15,356 bases of DNA. Source: Omnitrophica WOR_2 bacterium RIFCSPLOWO2_12_FULL_51_8. GTDB taxonomy: Bacteria > Omnitrophota > Gorgyraeia > Gygaellales > Profunditerraquicolaceae. Location: the NCBI GenBank assembly GCA_001805895.1, contig MHHD01000076.1, positions 1 to 15,356 on the forward strand. Direction: 5' to 3'. Below the pieces are notes generated by a model. The model saw only the letters and a list, made by a program, of their open reading frames with translations, was not told the DNA's origin and ran no database searches. Below are positions 7,184-13,818 of this stretch, in pieces. The position numbers were made by a program, and so were the translations under genes. The stretch's first letter is position 1. Each line of letters starts with the position of its first letter.

Positions 7184-7810
7184 TTAGTTCCTTGATCTGC
7201 GGTTCTTTGTTTTTACCGTGGATAGCGGCGCCGGCTCCCGCGGTTTATCCGTTCCCGATACGGCTGTTTCTGCGGCGATGAATTTTTTGTGCACCCAGCC
7301 AAAGCAGTTTACCGTGGGTTCGATCTTTAACCAGCCGTCAGTCTCGCTGAGGATATTGACTATCTCCCCTTCCCCGGCCCTTCCGATTACGGGCGAAGAT
7401 TCCGAAGGACTCAGCCGGATATTGACCCGGTTACCTGTAACCTTGGCGCTTTGGCAGTATTTTTTTACCGCGGGCGTTACGTTGGTGGCCGCCGGCCCGC
7501 CCGGGCCGCCCGGGCCGTATTCAAGGCAGGCGCAAAAATCTTTTTTGATATAAGCAGGCGCAGATTTGGGAAGCCTTATTTTATACCAGTCGTAAAGCAT
7601 AGAAGCCGCCTCTACGTTTTCTCCCCGGGGTAAAACGCAGATTATGGCCGAGCTTATCCTGGCGTCAGAGCGCAGATTGATTTTGTCGGAATTGACCCTG
7701 CCCTGAAAGGGAAATTTTGTTTCGGATGCCGCCGCTGAGAACGAATGCGTTAGTGACAGCGATAAGCTTAAGGCGAGCAGCCTGTTTATCCCCGGCAGAC
7801 GGAAACCCAT
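7184..7810 (-). CDS. Secreted protein with two bacterial SH3 domains
   Basis: 208 residues from the ATG at 7810, which follows the stop of the previous gene as TAAGATG. Residues 1-28 are a signal peptide (basic start, Leu/Ser-rich core, Ala-rich cleavage region). Two SH3b repeats follow. The first (about 38-93) has 'INLRSDARISSAIICVLPRGENV', and the second (about 122-178) has 'VNIRLSPSESSPVIGRAGEGEIV'; each ends in a Trp/Lys 'WYKI' or 'GWLKI' strand. They are joined by a Gly-Pro-Gly repeat linker (99-107) encoded by a GC-rich tandem of CCGCCCGGG. The tail is Lys/Arg-rich. Such proteins usually bind peptidoglycan in the periplasm; no enzymatic domain is present. A longer frame to 7927 would overlap the small basic protein gene and is rejected. 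Confidence 0.8.
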   Translation of the reverse strand: MGFRLPGINRLLALSLSLSLTHSFSAAASETKFPFQGRVNSDKINLRSDARISSAIICVLPRGENVEAASMLYDWYKIRLPKSAPAYIKKDFCACLEYGPGGPGGPAATNVTPAVKKYCQSAKVTGNRVNIRLSPSESSPVIGRAGEGEIVNILSETDGWLKIEPTVNCFGWVHKKFIAAETAVSGTDKPREPAPLSTVKTKNRRSRN

Positions 7811-7811
7811 C

Positions 7812-8129
7812 TTATTTTTTTGCCTGTTCTTTAGCGGGGGCAGCGGCCTTTGCGCCGGCTGCCTGTTTGACGGCAGGACCTTGTGCCTTCTCTGGAGCCG
7901 CGGCGGCGCCGGGAGCGGCGCCTCCAACAGCAGCTGCTTCTGCTGGCTTCTCGGCCTTCTCTTTCTTGATTTTAATCCTCACGGTTTTAATCTTGGGCAG
8001 ACCGAAGACGCTGTCGCCTTCTTTCCACTTACCCTTCTCCAACATTATCCTTAGCCGTTCCGTACGTTTTAAAACCGAACGTTGTTTTTTGTCTTTATCG
8101 GAGATTGACAGTGACGGATGGATGGACAT
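7812..8129 (-). CDS. PVC-type small basic protein with Ala/Pro-rich tail
   Basis: 105 residues. The first about 50 residues ('MSIHPSL', 'KRTERL', 'KGKWKEGDSVFGLPKI') match the small basic protein family annotated as TIGR04137 in Verrucomicrobia, Planctomycetes, Chlamydiae and relatives (recognised from memory). The family is normally about 60-80 residues of unknown, possibly ribosome-linked function. Here residues 56-105 add a low-complexity Ala/Pro/Lys/Glu tail reminiscent of ribosomal or nucleoid proteins with flexible extensions. It is cytosolic and highly basic. The gene starts 3 nt after the SPOR gene ends, and its stop is 1 nt before the SH3 gene ATG. It is a useful taxonomic marker for the PVC group. 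Confidence 0.75.
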   Translation of the reverse strand: MSIHPSLSISDKDKKQRSVLKRTERLRIMLEKGKWKEGDSVFGLPKIKTVRIKIKKEKAEKPAEAAAVGGAAPGAAAAPEKAQGPAVKQAAGAKAAAPAKEQAKK

Positions 8130-8132
8130 GAA

Positions 8133-8690
8133 TCACAGCCTCCTTCGTATTTGGCAGTCTTTATATCGTTTTTTCAGTTCCGAAAGCATGGCCTCGGCCT
8201 TAGTTTTACTGGGAAGATTATTCAGATAGAGCACGATATAATTCCCTTTAGGCAGGATAACTGCGGAAAGCCCCCGTCTTTTCAAGACATCCATCTCTTT
8301 TTGCGCGTTTGCCCTGCCCTTGTAGCTGGCCAGCTGTATATAATAACGTTGTTTTTCCTGCGGCTCGTCTTCCTTGTCTTTACTGCCTTGCTCTTCGTAG
8401 ATGACCGGCGCCTGGCGGTACACCTGCGCCGGAGCGGCAGTCAGGCCTTTTGTCTTCACGCCGGCAGCCACATCCATGCGGTAATCTTTTTTTAAAGTGG
8501 ATACCTGCTTGCCTTTTTCTACTCCCAGGGAGAAAGAAACTATGCCGGTAGCGACTATGCCGATTGCCAGAAGGACAGTTTTCTCATAGTTCTTCAGGAA
8601 AGTAAAATACGGATTATTGGCCTGGGGGATTGCCCTGCCGGCATTCTCTGTCTGGAATAACTCTAATTGTAAATCCGACCCGTTCTCCAT
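8133..8690 (-). CDS. SPOR domain membrane protein
   Basis: 185 residues from the ATG at 8690. The layout is a cytosolic N-terminus (1-37), one transmembrane helix (about 38-57), a charged Gln/Lys/Glu linker, and a C-terminal SPOR domain (about 114-185) beginning 'RYYIQLASYKGRANAQKEMDVLKRRG'. SPOR domains bind denuded glycan strands at the septum, so a cell-division or septal role is likely, as for FtsN-like and DedD-like proteins. A GTG at 8702 in frame lies inside the inserted repeat element and is not the native start. Only 2 nt separate the ATG from the TA target duplication, so the gene now has the element as its immediate upstream sequence. No Shine-Dalgarno sequence is visible. Confidence 0.88.
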   Translation of the reverse strand: MENGSDLQLELFQTENAGRAIPQANNPYFTFLKNYEKTVLLAIGIVATGIVSFSLGVEKGKQVSTLKKDYRMDVAAGVKTKGLTAAPAQVYRQAPVIYEEQGSKDKEDEPQEKQRYYIQLASYKGRANAQKEMDVLKRRGLSAVILPKGNYIVLYLNNLPSKTKAEAMLSELKKRYKDCQIRRRL

Positions 8691-8694
8691 TCTA

Positions 8695-8870
8695 ATACAC
8701 ACCCATTAAATATTTTTACATTACATAACACCGATTATACACAGATTGGCACAGATGAAAAGATGCAAGATGATCACAGATAACATCATGAATATCTGTG
8801 CCCATCTGTATCTTCTCATCTGCGATCATCTGCGCAATACGATATGTCAATTTATTTAGTTCGTTTGTAT
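8695..8870 (-). mobile_element. MITE-like palindromic element, copy A (176 bp, without inner module)
   Basis: The non-coding element runs ATAC...GTAT and is flanked by TA on both sides (8693-8694 and 8871-8872), as expected for an IS630/Tc1-type target duplication. In reverse complement it aligns end to end with copies B and C, starting ATACAAACGAACTAAATAAA. It lacks the TCCCGC/GCGGGA module present in both, so it represents the empty site. The two halves are reverse complements over about 85 bp with mismatches, with repeated CACAGAT units in the middle. It sits between the HD-GYP stop and the SPOR start. Confidence 0.85.
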
Positions 8871-8878
8871 TAGATTCT

Positions 8879-8908
8879 ATTATACCGCGCCTATTTGGTG
8901 GTTTTCAA
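8879..8908 (-). promoter_or_regulatory. Putative internal promoter ahead of the SPOR gene
   Basis: On the minus strand, TTGAAA (8908-8903), an 18-nt spacer, and a perfect TATAAT (8884-8879). It overlaps the end of the HD-GYP gene. The predicted start at about 8872 coincides with the left TA of repeat element A, so the element would form the 5' leader of the SPOR-to-aroB transcript. Confidence 0.5.
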
Positions 8909-9955
8909 GTAATTTTTTGTGCTGATCTTCTTGGCTGCCCTTAAGAACGCCTCTACGACCTTGGGGTCGAATTGCGTGCCGCTTTTCTTTTTGATTTCTT
9001 TGAGCGCGGAGCCGATATCCATCCTTTCCCGGTATGGCCGGCCATAGACCATCGCCTCAAAGGCGTCCGCCACAGCCATAATCCGCGCGCCCTGCGGGAT
9101 CTGGCCTTTTTTCAGCCTGGAGGGATAACCTGTGCCGTTATATTTTTCATGATGATGCATAATGATCGGGATAACCGGCTTGAGGACCTGCAGGGGCCTT
9201 AATATCTGCACGCCTTTGATCGGATGCTTTTTGATGATGTTGTATTCCCTGGCGGTTAACTTGCTGGTTTTAGTCAGTATCTCTAGAGGTATATCGATCT
9301 TCCCCGTATCGTGCAGGAGGCTGGCGTATTTCAAGCTTTCAATCTGTTTTTCGTCCAGATGCATCTGCTCGCCGATGGAGACGGCCAGTCTGCTGAAATA
9401 TGGCGAATGAGTATATTCCTGCGGCACGCGGGTATCCAGCAGGGTCACCAGCGATTTGATGCTGCCCAGCAGGATTTTCTGCTGTTCTTCGTAGAGCTGC
9501 AAATTTTTGATCCCGGTGATGGCCTGCTCCGCGATAGCCATCAGCATTTCCTGGTCAAAGATATCAAATTCCTTTCCCAGCCGGCCGCGTTTTAAGATGA
9601 TCACCCCGATAATATCTTCGCAGATAAGGGGAATGCCCAAGAGGAATCCTTTTCTTACCGAACAGGCCTTCTTGATGATATTTTTCTGGACCCTTTCAGT
9701 TACCTTGAGCTTTTTATCAAGGACATATTTTTTCCTGTTAGAGGCGAGGCATTTAAGCTGCGAGTATTGTTTGGTATGGTCTAGGAGGGTAATCAGGCAG
9801 TACTGGGCATTGAATATCTGGCAGATCAGCCGGCTCATGCGGCTGATTAAATCCTTTAGCTCATAAGTGGAATTCACCAGCCGGTAGACGCTGTGAGTGG
9901 CCGAGATCAGCGTCTTATACTTTTTCGTAGGGGTCAAATAATTTTTTGTATTCAT
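8891..9955 (-). CDS. GAF and HD-GYP domain protein (putative c-di-GMP phosphodiesterase)
   Basis: 354 residues. A GAF-like sensor domain spans about 25-155, with no obvious cofactor-binding cysteine pair. A short coiled linker (150-165) leads to the HD-GYP domain (about 170-345). The catalytic pieces are HD at H215-D216 (LLHDTGKIDIP), the HHE triplet (268-270) and GTGYP at 274-278, then 'RIMAVADAFEAM'. All residues expected for an active enzyme are present, so it likely hydrolyses c-di-GMP in the cytosol under control of the GAF domain, in keeping with the two PilZ proteins encoded elsewhere in the window. The ATG at 9955 overlaps the dGTPase gene by 41 nt; a TTG at 9937 is an alternative. 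A 16-nt near-perfect direct repeat marks both ends of the gene (8905-8920 and 9934-9949). Confidence 0.9.
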   Translation of the reverse strand: MNTKNYLTPTKKYKTLISATHSVYRLVNSTYELKDLISRMSRLICQIFNAQYCLITLLDHTKQYSQLKCLASNRKKYVLDKKLKVTERVQKNIIKKACSVRKGFLLGIPLICEDIIGVIILKRGRLGKEFDIFDQEMLMAIAEQAITGIKNLQLYEEQQKILLGSIKSLVTLLDTRVPQEYTHSPYFSRLAVSIGEQMHLDEKQIESLKYASLLHDTGKIDIPLEILTKTSKLTAREYNIIKKHPIKGVQILRPLQVLKPVIPIIMHHHEKYNGTGYPSRLKKGQIPQGARIMAVADAFEAMVYGRPYRERMDIGSALKEIKKKSGTQFDPKVVEAFLRAAKKISTKNYLKTTK

Positions 9956-11069
9956 CTAAGGCGTACCTGTCGGTCATCCCTGCGATATAATCGCAGACTA
10001 CTCTTCTTGCGCCGTCACGCGCGATCCTTTTTTGCGCCTGGGCGGGGAGCTGTTCCGGTTGTTTCGCGTAAACCTTGAATAATTCCTGCACGAATCTTTT
10101 TGCCTTTGTGCTCATACGCACTACGCGGTAATGATGATACAGTTTCTGCATGAGGAATTCCCGTAACGGCTGCCTCAAGGCGCGCATCTCCTGGCTGAAA
10201 GTTACGGTCTTTTTACCGGATTTTTTTACATCCGCCGCCGTCTTTATTTTAGACGCCTCGATAATCTCTTCGCTGTTGCGGATTAAATCGGTTACCTGCA
10301 AATCGATCAAAGAGCGGATGATCAGGTATTTGATTTTATCCGTATCTATTTTAGCATAAATTGCGCTTATCTTCTTGTTTATTTCGCCCCAGATAGAGAG
10401 TTTTTCAAGGTCGGCCTGCCGGATCAATCCGGAGGTTAGGCCATCGTCGAGGTCGTGGTTATCATAGGCAATCTCATCGGCGATATCCACCACCTGCGTT
10501 TCCAAGGTTGGCGTTTCTTTGGGGGCAAGCCCCGCGGCCTTTATCGGAATATCGAAAGCCGAAGAGTGCTTGACGATGCCTTCCCTTACCTCCCAGGTTA
10601 AATTCAACCCGGGAAAACCAGGGTACCTCTCTTCGAGGTAATCTACAACCCTTAAACCCTGCAGGTTATGGTTGAACCCGCCGTATTTTGCCATCAACTC
10701 GTTCAATGCCTCCTCGCCGGAGTGTCCGAAAGGCGTATGCCCCAGGTCATGCGCCAGGGCAATGGCCTCGGTGAGGTCGGTATTTAAACGCAGGGCGGCG
10801 GCAATGGTACGGGCAATCTGAGCGACTTCGATGGTATGGGTGAGCCGGGTGCGGTAGTAGTCACCCTCATGATTGACAAAAACCTGGGTTTTGTATTCCA
10901 ATCTCCTGAAGGCGGCCGAATGCACGATGCGATCGCGGTCGCGCTGGTAAGCCGAGCGGTAGGGGTGTTCATCCTCTTCATAGACCCTGCCGCGGGAGAC
11001 GCAGCTCTTTGCGGCGTAAGGCGCCAAAAACTCTTCTTCGAATTTCTTAATCTGGTTTTGATTGAGCAT
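9915..11069 (-). CDS. dgt: Deoxyguanosinetriphosphate triphosphohydrolase-like protein
   Basis: 384 residues. An HD-superfamily dNTPase that splits dNTP into deoxynucleoside and triphosphate in the cytosol. The motifs are complete: 'SAAFRRLEYKTQVF' (51-64), 'RLTHTIEV' with H78, 'AHDLGHTPFGHSGEE' with H107-D108, H111 and H116, and the later 'DIADEIAYDNHDLDDG' metal/substrate motif. Length and the 'YEEDEHPYRSAYQRDRDRI' N-terminal block fit the short type-2 dGTPase group rather than the about 500-residue E. coli Dgt. The ATG at 11069 overlaps the HIT gene by 23 nt. The 3' end overlaps the HD-GYP gene by 41 nt. Activity on dGTP specifically is not certain. Confidence 0.92.
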   Translation of the reverse strand: MLNQNQIKKFEEEFLAPYAAKSCVSRGRVYEEDEHPYRSAYQRDRDRIVHSAAFRRLEYKTQVFVNHEGDYYRTRLTHTIEVAQIARTIAAALRLNTDLTEAIALAHDLGHTPFGHSGEEALNELMAKYGGFNHNLQGLRVVDYLEERYPGFPGLNLTWEVREGIVKHSSAFDIPIKAAGLAPKETPTLETQVVDIADEIAYDNHDLDDGLTSGLIRQADLEKLSIWGEINKKISAIYAKIDTDKIKYLIIRSLIDLQVTDLIRNSEEIIEASKIKTAADVKKSGKKTVTFSQEMRALRQPLREFLMQKLYHHYRVVRMSTKAKRFVQELFKVYAKQPEQLPAQAQKRIARDGARRVVCDYIAGMTDRYALDEYKKLFDPYEKV

Positions 11070-11511
11070 TTTTTAATTGCCGGCACAGCTCATCCAGGGA
11101 TTGCGAGATGACCTTGGTATCAAACACTACCGGCATAAAATTTGAGTCTGCCTTCCAGCGGGGCACGATGTGTATGTGCAGGTGCCCGGGGATCCCGGCT
11201 CCCGCGGCGGCGGAGAGATTGATTCCGACGTTGTAACCCTGGGGTCTAAGCACTTTCTCCAGCAGGGAAATTACCCTGTTCAGGCAGCGGAATAGGTCCA
11301 GCGCCTCTTCTTCCCGCAGGCGGCCGGTTTTTCCGATATGCCTTAGAGGGGCTACCATCACATGCCCGTTATTGTAGGGGAACTTGTTGAGCATGGCCAG
11401 AGAGTGCTGCGTCTTGAACAGAAGATAACTCTTCTGCTCGCAGAAGACGCATTTCTTGCTCTTTTTATTTTTTATATAATTGATCCGCCAGGGGGCCCAG
11501 AGCTTATCCAT
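11047..11511 (-). CDS. HIT family nucleotide hydrolase or Ap4A phosphorylase-like protein
   Basis: 154 residues. The histidine triad is H110-H112-H114 (GHLHIHIVPRW). It is preceded by 'YNNGHVMVAPLRH' (46-58) and 'GYNVGINLSAAAGAGIPG' (92-109). The N-terminal 'MDKLWAPWRINYI' and CVFC (C21, C24) match the zinc-containing HIT group that includes mycobacterial Ap4A phosphorylase, so a role in diadenosine-polyphosphate or mononucleotide-conjugate turnover in the cytosol is likely. The ATG is 1 nt after the stop of the phosphoesterase gene, and the 3' end overlaps dgt; the three nucleotide-metabolism genes appear co-translated. Confidence 0.9.
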   Translation of the reverse strand: MDKLWAPWRINYIKNKKSKKCVFCEQKSYLLFKTQHSLAMLNKFPYNNGHVMVAPLRHIGKTGRLREEEALDLFRCLNRVISLLEKVLRPQGYNVGINLSAAAGAGIPGHLHIHIVPRWKADSNFMPVVFDTKVISQSLDELCRQLKNAQSKPD

Positions 11512-11512
11512 C

Positions 11513-12001
11513 CTATATTTTGATCACCTTCGCTTCTATCTTATCATTGATTTCTATTATCCCGAATGAATTATAGGCCGAAAAGACCTTATCGGTGGCG
11601 CTGCCGGGGTTAAAGAAGATTGCCTTGCCGATCTTTTCATTAAAGCCAGCATGCGAATGCCCGAAAATGATTATATCCGGCGTTTCTTTCTTGAAGGCCG
11701 TTTTTAAAAGATCGAGCAGGTTATTCGGCGGTCCGTAGCCATGCATCACCCCGATGCGGTAATTGGCCGCCTGGATGATTTCTTTTTCAGGGAGTATGAT
11801 TTTTAGCTCTTCGGTGTCCATATTCCCGCGCACGGCTTTCACGTTAGCGCAGACCGATTTTAATTTTTCGAGCACCGCCGGCTCTACCAGGTCGCCGGCG
11901 TGTATGATTAAGTCTACTTTCTTGAATTCCGACAGGATCTCTGCCGGGATCTCCTTGGCCCGAACGGGGATATGCGTGTCCGAAATCACCCCGATTCTCA
12001 T
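11513..12001 (-). CDS. YfcE/MJ0936-type metallophosphoesterase
   Basis: 162 residues from the ATG at 12001. The full two-metal calcineurin-like set is visible: D8 and H10 (ISDTH), D37 (HAGDLVE), N60 (VRGNMD), H87 (VMHGYG), H115 and H117 (FGHSHAGF), then 'NPGS'. Such small enzymes act as phosphodiesterases on model substrates; the physiological substrate is unknown. I chose 12001 because the ATG overlaps the ATPase TGA as ATGA, and 'MRIGVISDTH' is the normal family N-terminus; a GTG at 12013 is four codons upstream. It ends 1 nt before the HIT gene. Confidence 0.9.
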   Translation of the reverse strand: MRIGVISDTHIPVRAKEIPAEILSEFKKVDLIIHAGDLVEPAVLEKLKSVCANVKAVRGNMDTEELKIILPEKEIIQAANYRIGVMHGYGPPNNLLDLLKTAFKKETPDIIIFGHSHAGFNEKIGKAIFFNPGSATDKVFSAYNSFGIIEINDKIEAKVIKI

Positions 12002-13590
12002 GCGATCACCCACGGCCTAGAATAAAGGTCGAGCATCTGGTTCAGGCGCTTTAGATCCCAGGCCCAGATGTTTTCTTCCATTGCCCTCAGGCGGGTATTC
12101 ATATCGATCTCTTTAACCGTGACTACGATTGATTTTTTGAGCCGGTGGCGGTATTTCCTGCATTCCTTGGCGAATTCCGTAATATCGTCTTCGGTGAGCG
12201 GTTCGTTCTTGACCGCCATTATCCAGAGGCTCTCCGCCGAACGGCCCAAGAGCCCAGCCTGCAATGCCCTGTGGCCAAACTCCAGGGGCTTAATCTCCCG
12301 GAAATGATTGAGCCGGATTTTCTTTTTTTCAAGCTGCATGGAGTCATCGGCAAACAGGCGCAGCAGCTCCGCCAGACGCTCCAGAAGCGGCTTCTGCGCG
12401 CAGGCGAGGAATTCCCGGATCATCTCCTCTAAGTTTTCCCGGAAATACTCTTTTTGATTCTTAGCGTCAAAGGTCAAGGAATCCAGTTTTCCCCGGTAGA
12501 CAAATTTCAGCCAGAAGCCGAAAACCCGGTCATTGATTTTCAGGAAGTCGCCGTTACGGCTGATGGTATCGAGCTCCAGGAGATAGTTGGCCCGCAGGGA
12601 GAGTTCTTTTTTGGACTTATTCATGATCTGGGCCATTTCTTTTATTTTATTGCGGCCGCTGGCGGTTAGATAAAGGATCCAGAGGTAGGCCTCATTGTGC
12701 GGCAGGTCAATGAACCGTTTGATATAATTTGAGAACCGTTGATTGAGCAGGCCGGAAGAATCGAAAAGCAGGCCCTCGATCGCCTCAGCTAAATTCATCC
12801 GGCTATTTTTCCGCAGGGCCTCGCAGATCGCGTTCAGGTACATAGGGATCCCGCCGGTAAAATGCACGATGAAATCCCGCAGGCCCTGGTCGAGGCATAG
12901 TTCGCTCAAGTTAGAATCAAGGAATTTCCCGCTTGTCTTTATATCAAAGGGCTCGATGGAGATTAATTCGAAGTTGCCGAACAATAAAGATAGGTTTTTA
13001 GTAAGGATACATTTGGCCCTGAATTTCAGGGAGCTGGCGATAATGTACATAGTGTGTTTCTGGGAGATCAATAATTTTGACCATTCGCGGTAGAGGCCGG
13101 TTATCCCCAGGCTTTCCAAATTATGGAATTCGTCTATGATCACCACGCAACGTTTGCCGGTTTCCGCATAGAGGCAATCGGTCAGGGAAAATAAATCCGC
13201 CAGGATGTTGTTCTTCTTCCGCCTCTGGACAGCCTCAAGGATATTCTTGGCCTGGCGGACGGTCTTCGGGGCGAACCCTTGAGATTTTCTCATCAGGAAA
13301 TCCAGGTCTTCCTTGAGCGCTATGCCGCTATTGAGCAGGAAATTATAGAGCAGCACGCCGGTAAACCTCCTGGAGAAGGAGGCAATCGTCTCCGGCCTGG
13401 CCTCCAGATAAATCAACACCAGCCGGCTATCGTAAAACTTATCCAAAAGTTTAAATAAAATCGATGTCTTGCCTACCAGCTCATCGCCGATCAGGGCGAT
13501 ATTCTGGCGGTAACCCTCCAGGAGGCCCGTGATACGTTTGATCAGGGTCTCCAGGTAAGTCTCGCGGTCAAAAAATATCTTGTTTGACAT
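11998..13590 (-). CDS. AAA/STAND ATPase of the archaeal-ATPase-like group
   Basis: 530 residues. The N-terminal NTPase domain has Walker A GDELVGKT (35-42) and Walker B CVVIIDEFHNL (148-158), with a glutamate typical of ATP hydrolysis. 'FTGGIPMYLNAICEALR' follows at about residues 259-275, resembling the lid of MNS/archaeal-type ATPases. A winged-helix-like part ('IKEMAQIMNKSKKELSLRANYLLELDTI', 'VFGFWLKFVYRGKL') and a nuclease-like C-terminal region (about 385-530) follow. Function is unknown; relatives are often near transposable or defence genes. The ATG at 13590 is 4 nt from the edge of element B. Without the element it would lie 1 nt after the stop of the lipoprotein gene (TAAGATG). No Shine-Dalgarno sequence is evident. 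Confidence 0.78.
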   Translation of the reverse strand: MSNKIFFDRETYLETLIKRITGLLEGYRQNIALIGDELVGKTSILFKLLDKFYDSRLVLIYLEARPETIASFSRRFTGVLLYNFLLNSGIALKEDLDFLMRKSQGFAPKTVRQAKNILEAVQRRKKNNILADLFSLTDCLYAETGKRCVVIIDEFHNLESLGITGLYREWSKLLISQKHTMYIIASSLKFRAKCILTKNLSLLFGNFELISIEPFDIKTSGKFLDSNLSELCLDQGLRDFIVHFTGGIPMYLNAICEALRKNSRMNLAEAIEGLLFDSSGLLNQRFSNYIKRFIDLPHNEAYLWILYLTASGRNKIKEMAQIMNKSKKELSLRANYLLELDTISRNGDFLKINDRVFGFWLKFVYRGKLDSLTFDAKNQKEYFRENLEEMIREFLACAQKPLLERLAELLRLFADDSMQLEKKKIRLNHFREIKPLEFGHRALQAGLLGRSAESLWIMAVKNEPLTEDDITEFAKECRKYRHRLKKSIVVTVKEIDMNTRLRAMEENIWAWDLKRLNQMLDLYSRPWVIA

Positions 13591-13594
13591 CTTA

Positions 13595-13818
13595 ATACAA
13601 ACGAACTAAATAAATTGACATATTGTATTGCACAGATGAGCGCAGATTATCCCGCACCAAATTAAAACAAATATAGCGGGATCCCGCAGAGCGGGAGAAG
13701 ATACAGATGGGCACAGATATTGTTTGACGTTATCTGTGATCATCTTGCATCTTTTCATCTGTGCCAATCTGTGTATATTCGCTGTTATATAATGTAAGAA
13801 TATTTAATGCGCTTGTAT
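13595..13818 (+). mobile_element. MITE-like palindromic element, copy B (224 bp, with inner module)
   Basis: Starts ATACAAACGAACTAAATAAA and ends GTAT, flanked by TA at 13593-13594 and 13819-13820. It differs from copy C at a small number of positions and from copy A mainly by carrying the TCCCGC/GCGGGA module (13650-13696). It lies exactly between the NlpD-like gene and the ATPase gene. The lipoprotein stop TAA (13820-13818) is made from the TA duplication plus the first base of the element. No ORF is present. Confidence 0.88.
13650..13696. repeat. Double-hairpin module inside copy B
   Basis: TCCCGC at 13650-13655, GCGGGA 13676-13681, TCCCGC 13682-13687 and GCGGGA 13691-13696 form two adjacent hairpins around a GCGGGATCCCGC junction. 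The sequence is absent at the equivalent point of copy A. Confidence 0.8.

Noticed and set aside
7485..7520. GC-rich tandem CCGCCCGGG
   Set aside because: Encodes a Gly-Pro-Gly linker in the SH3 protein; only about two repeat units, so not reported as a separate repeat.
7717..8229. 170-codon plus-strand open frame
   Set aside because: Antisense to the small basic protein gene and its Ala-rich tail; composition (Ala/Pro/Ser) is a mirror of that GC-rich stretch and no ribosome binding site or family match is seen.
8691..8702. GTG start at 8702 for the SPOR protein
   Set aside because: The extra codons come from the inserted element; the ATG at 8690 is the native start.
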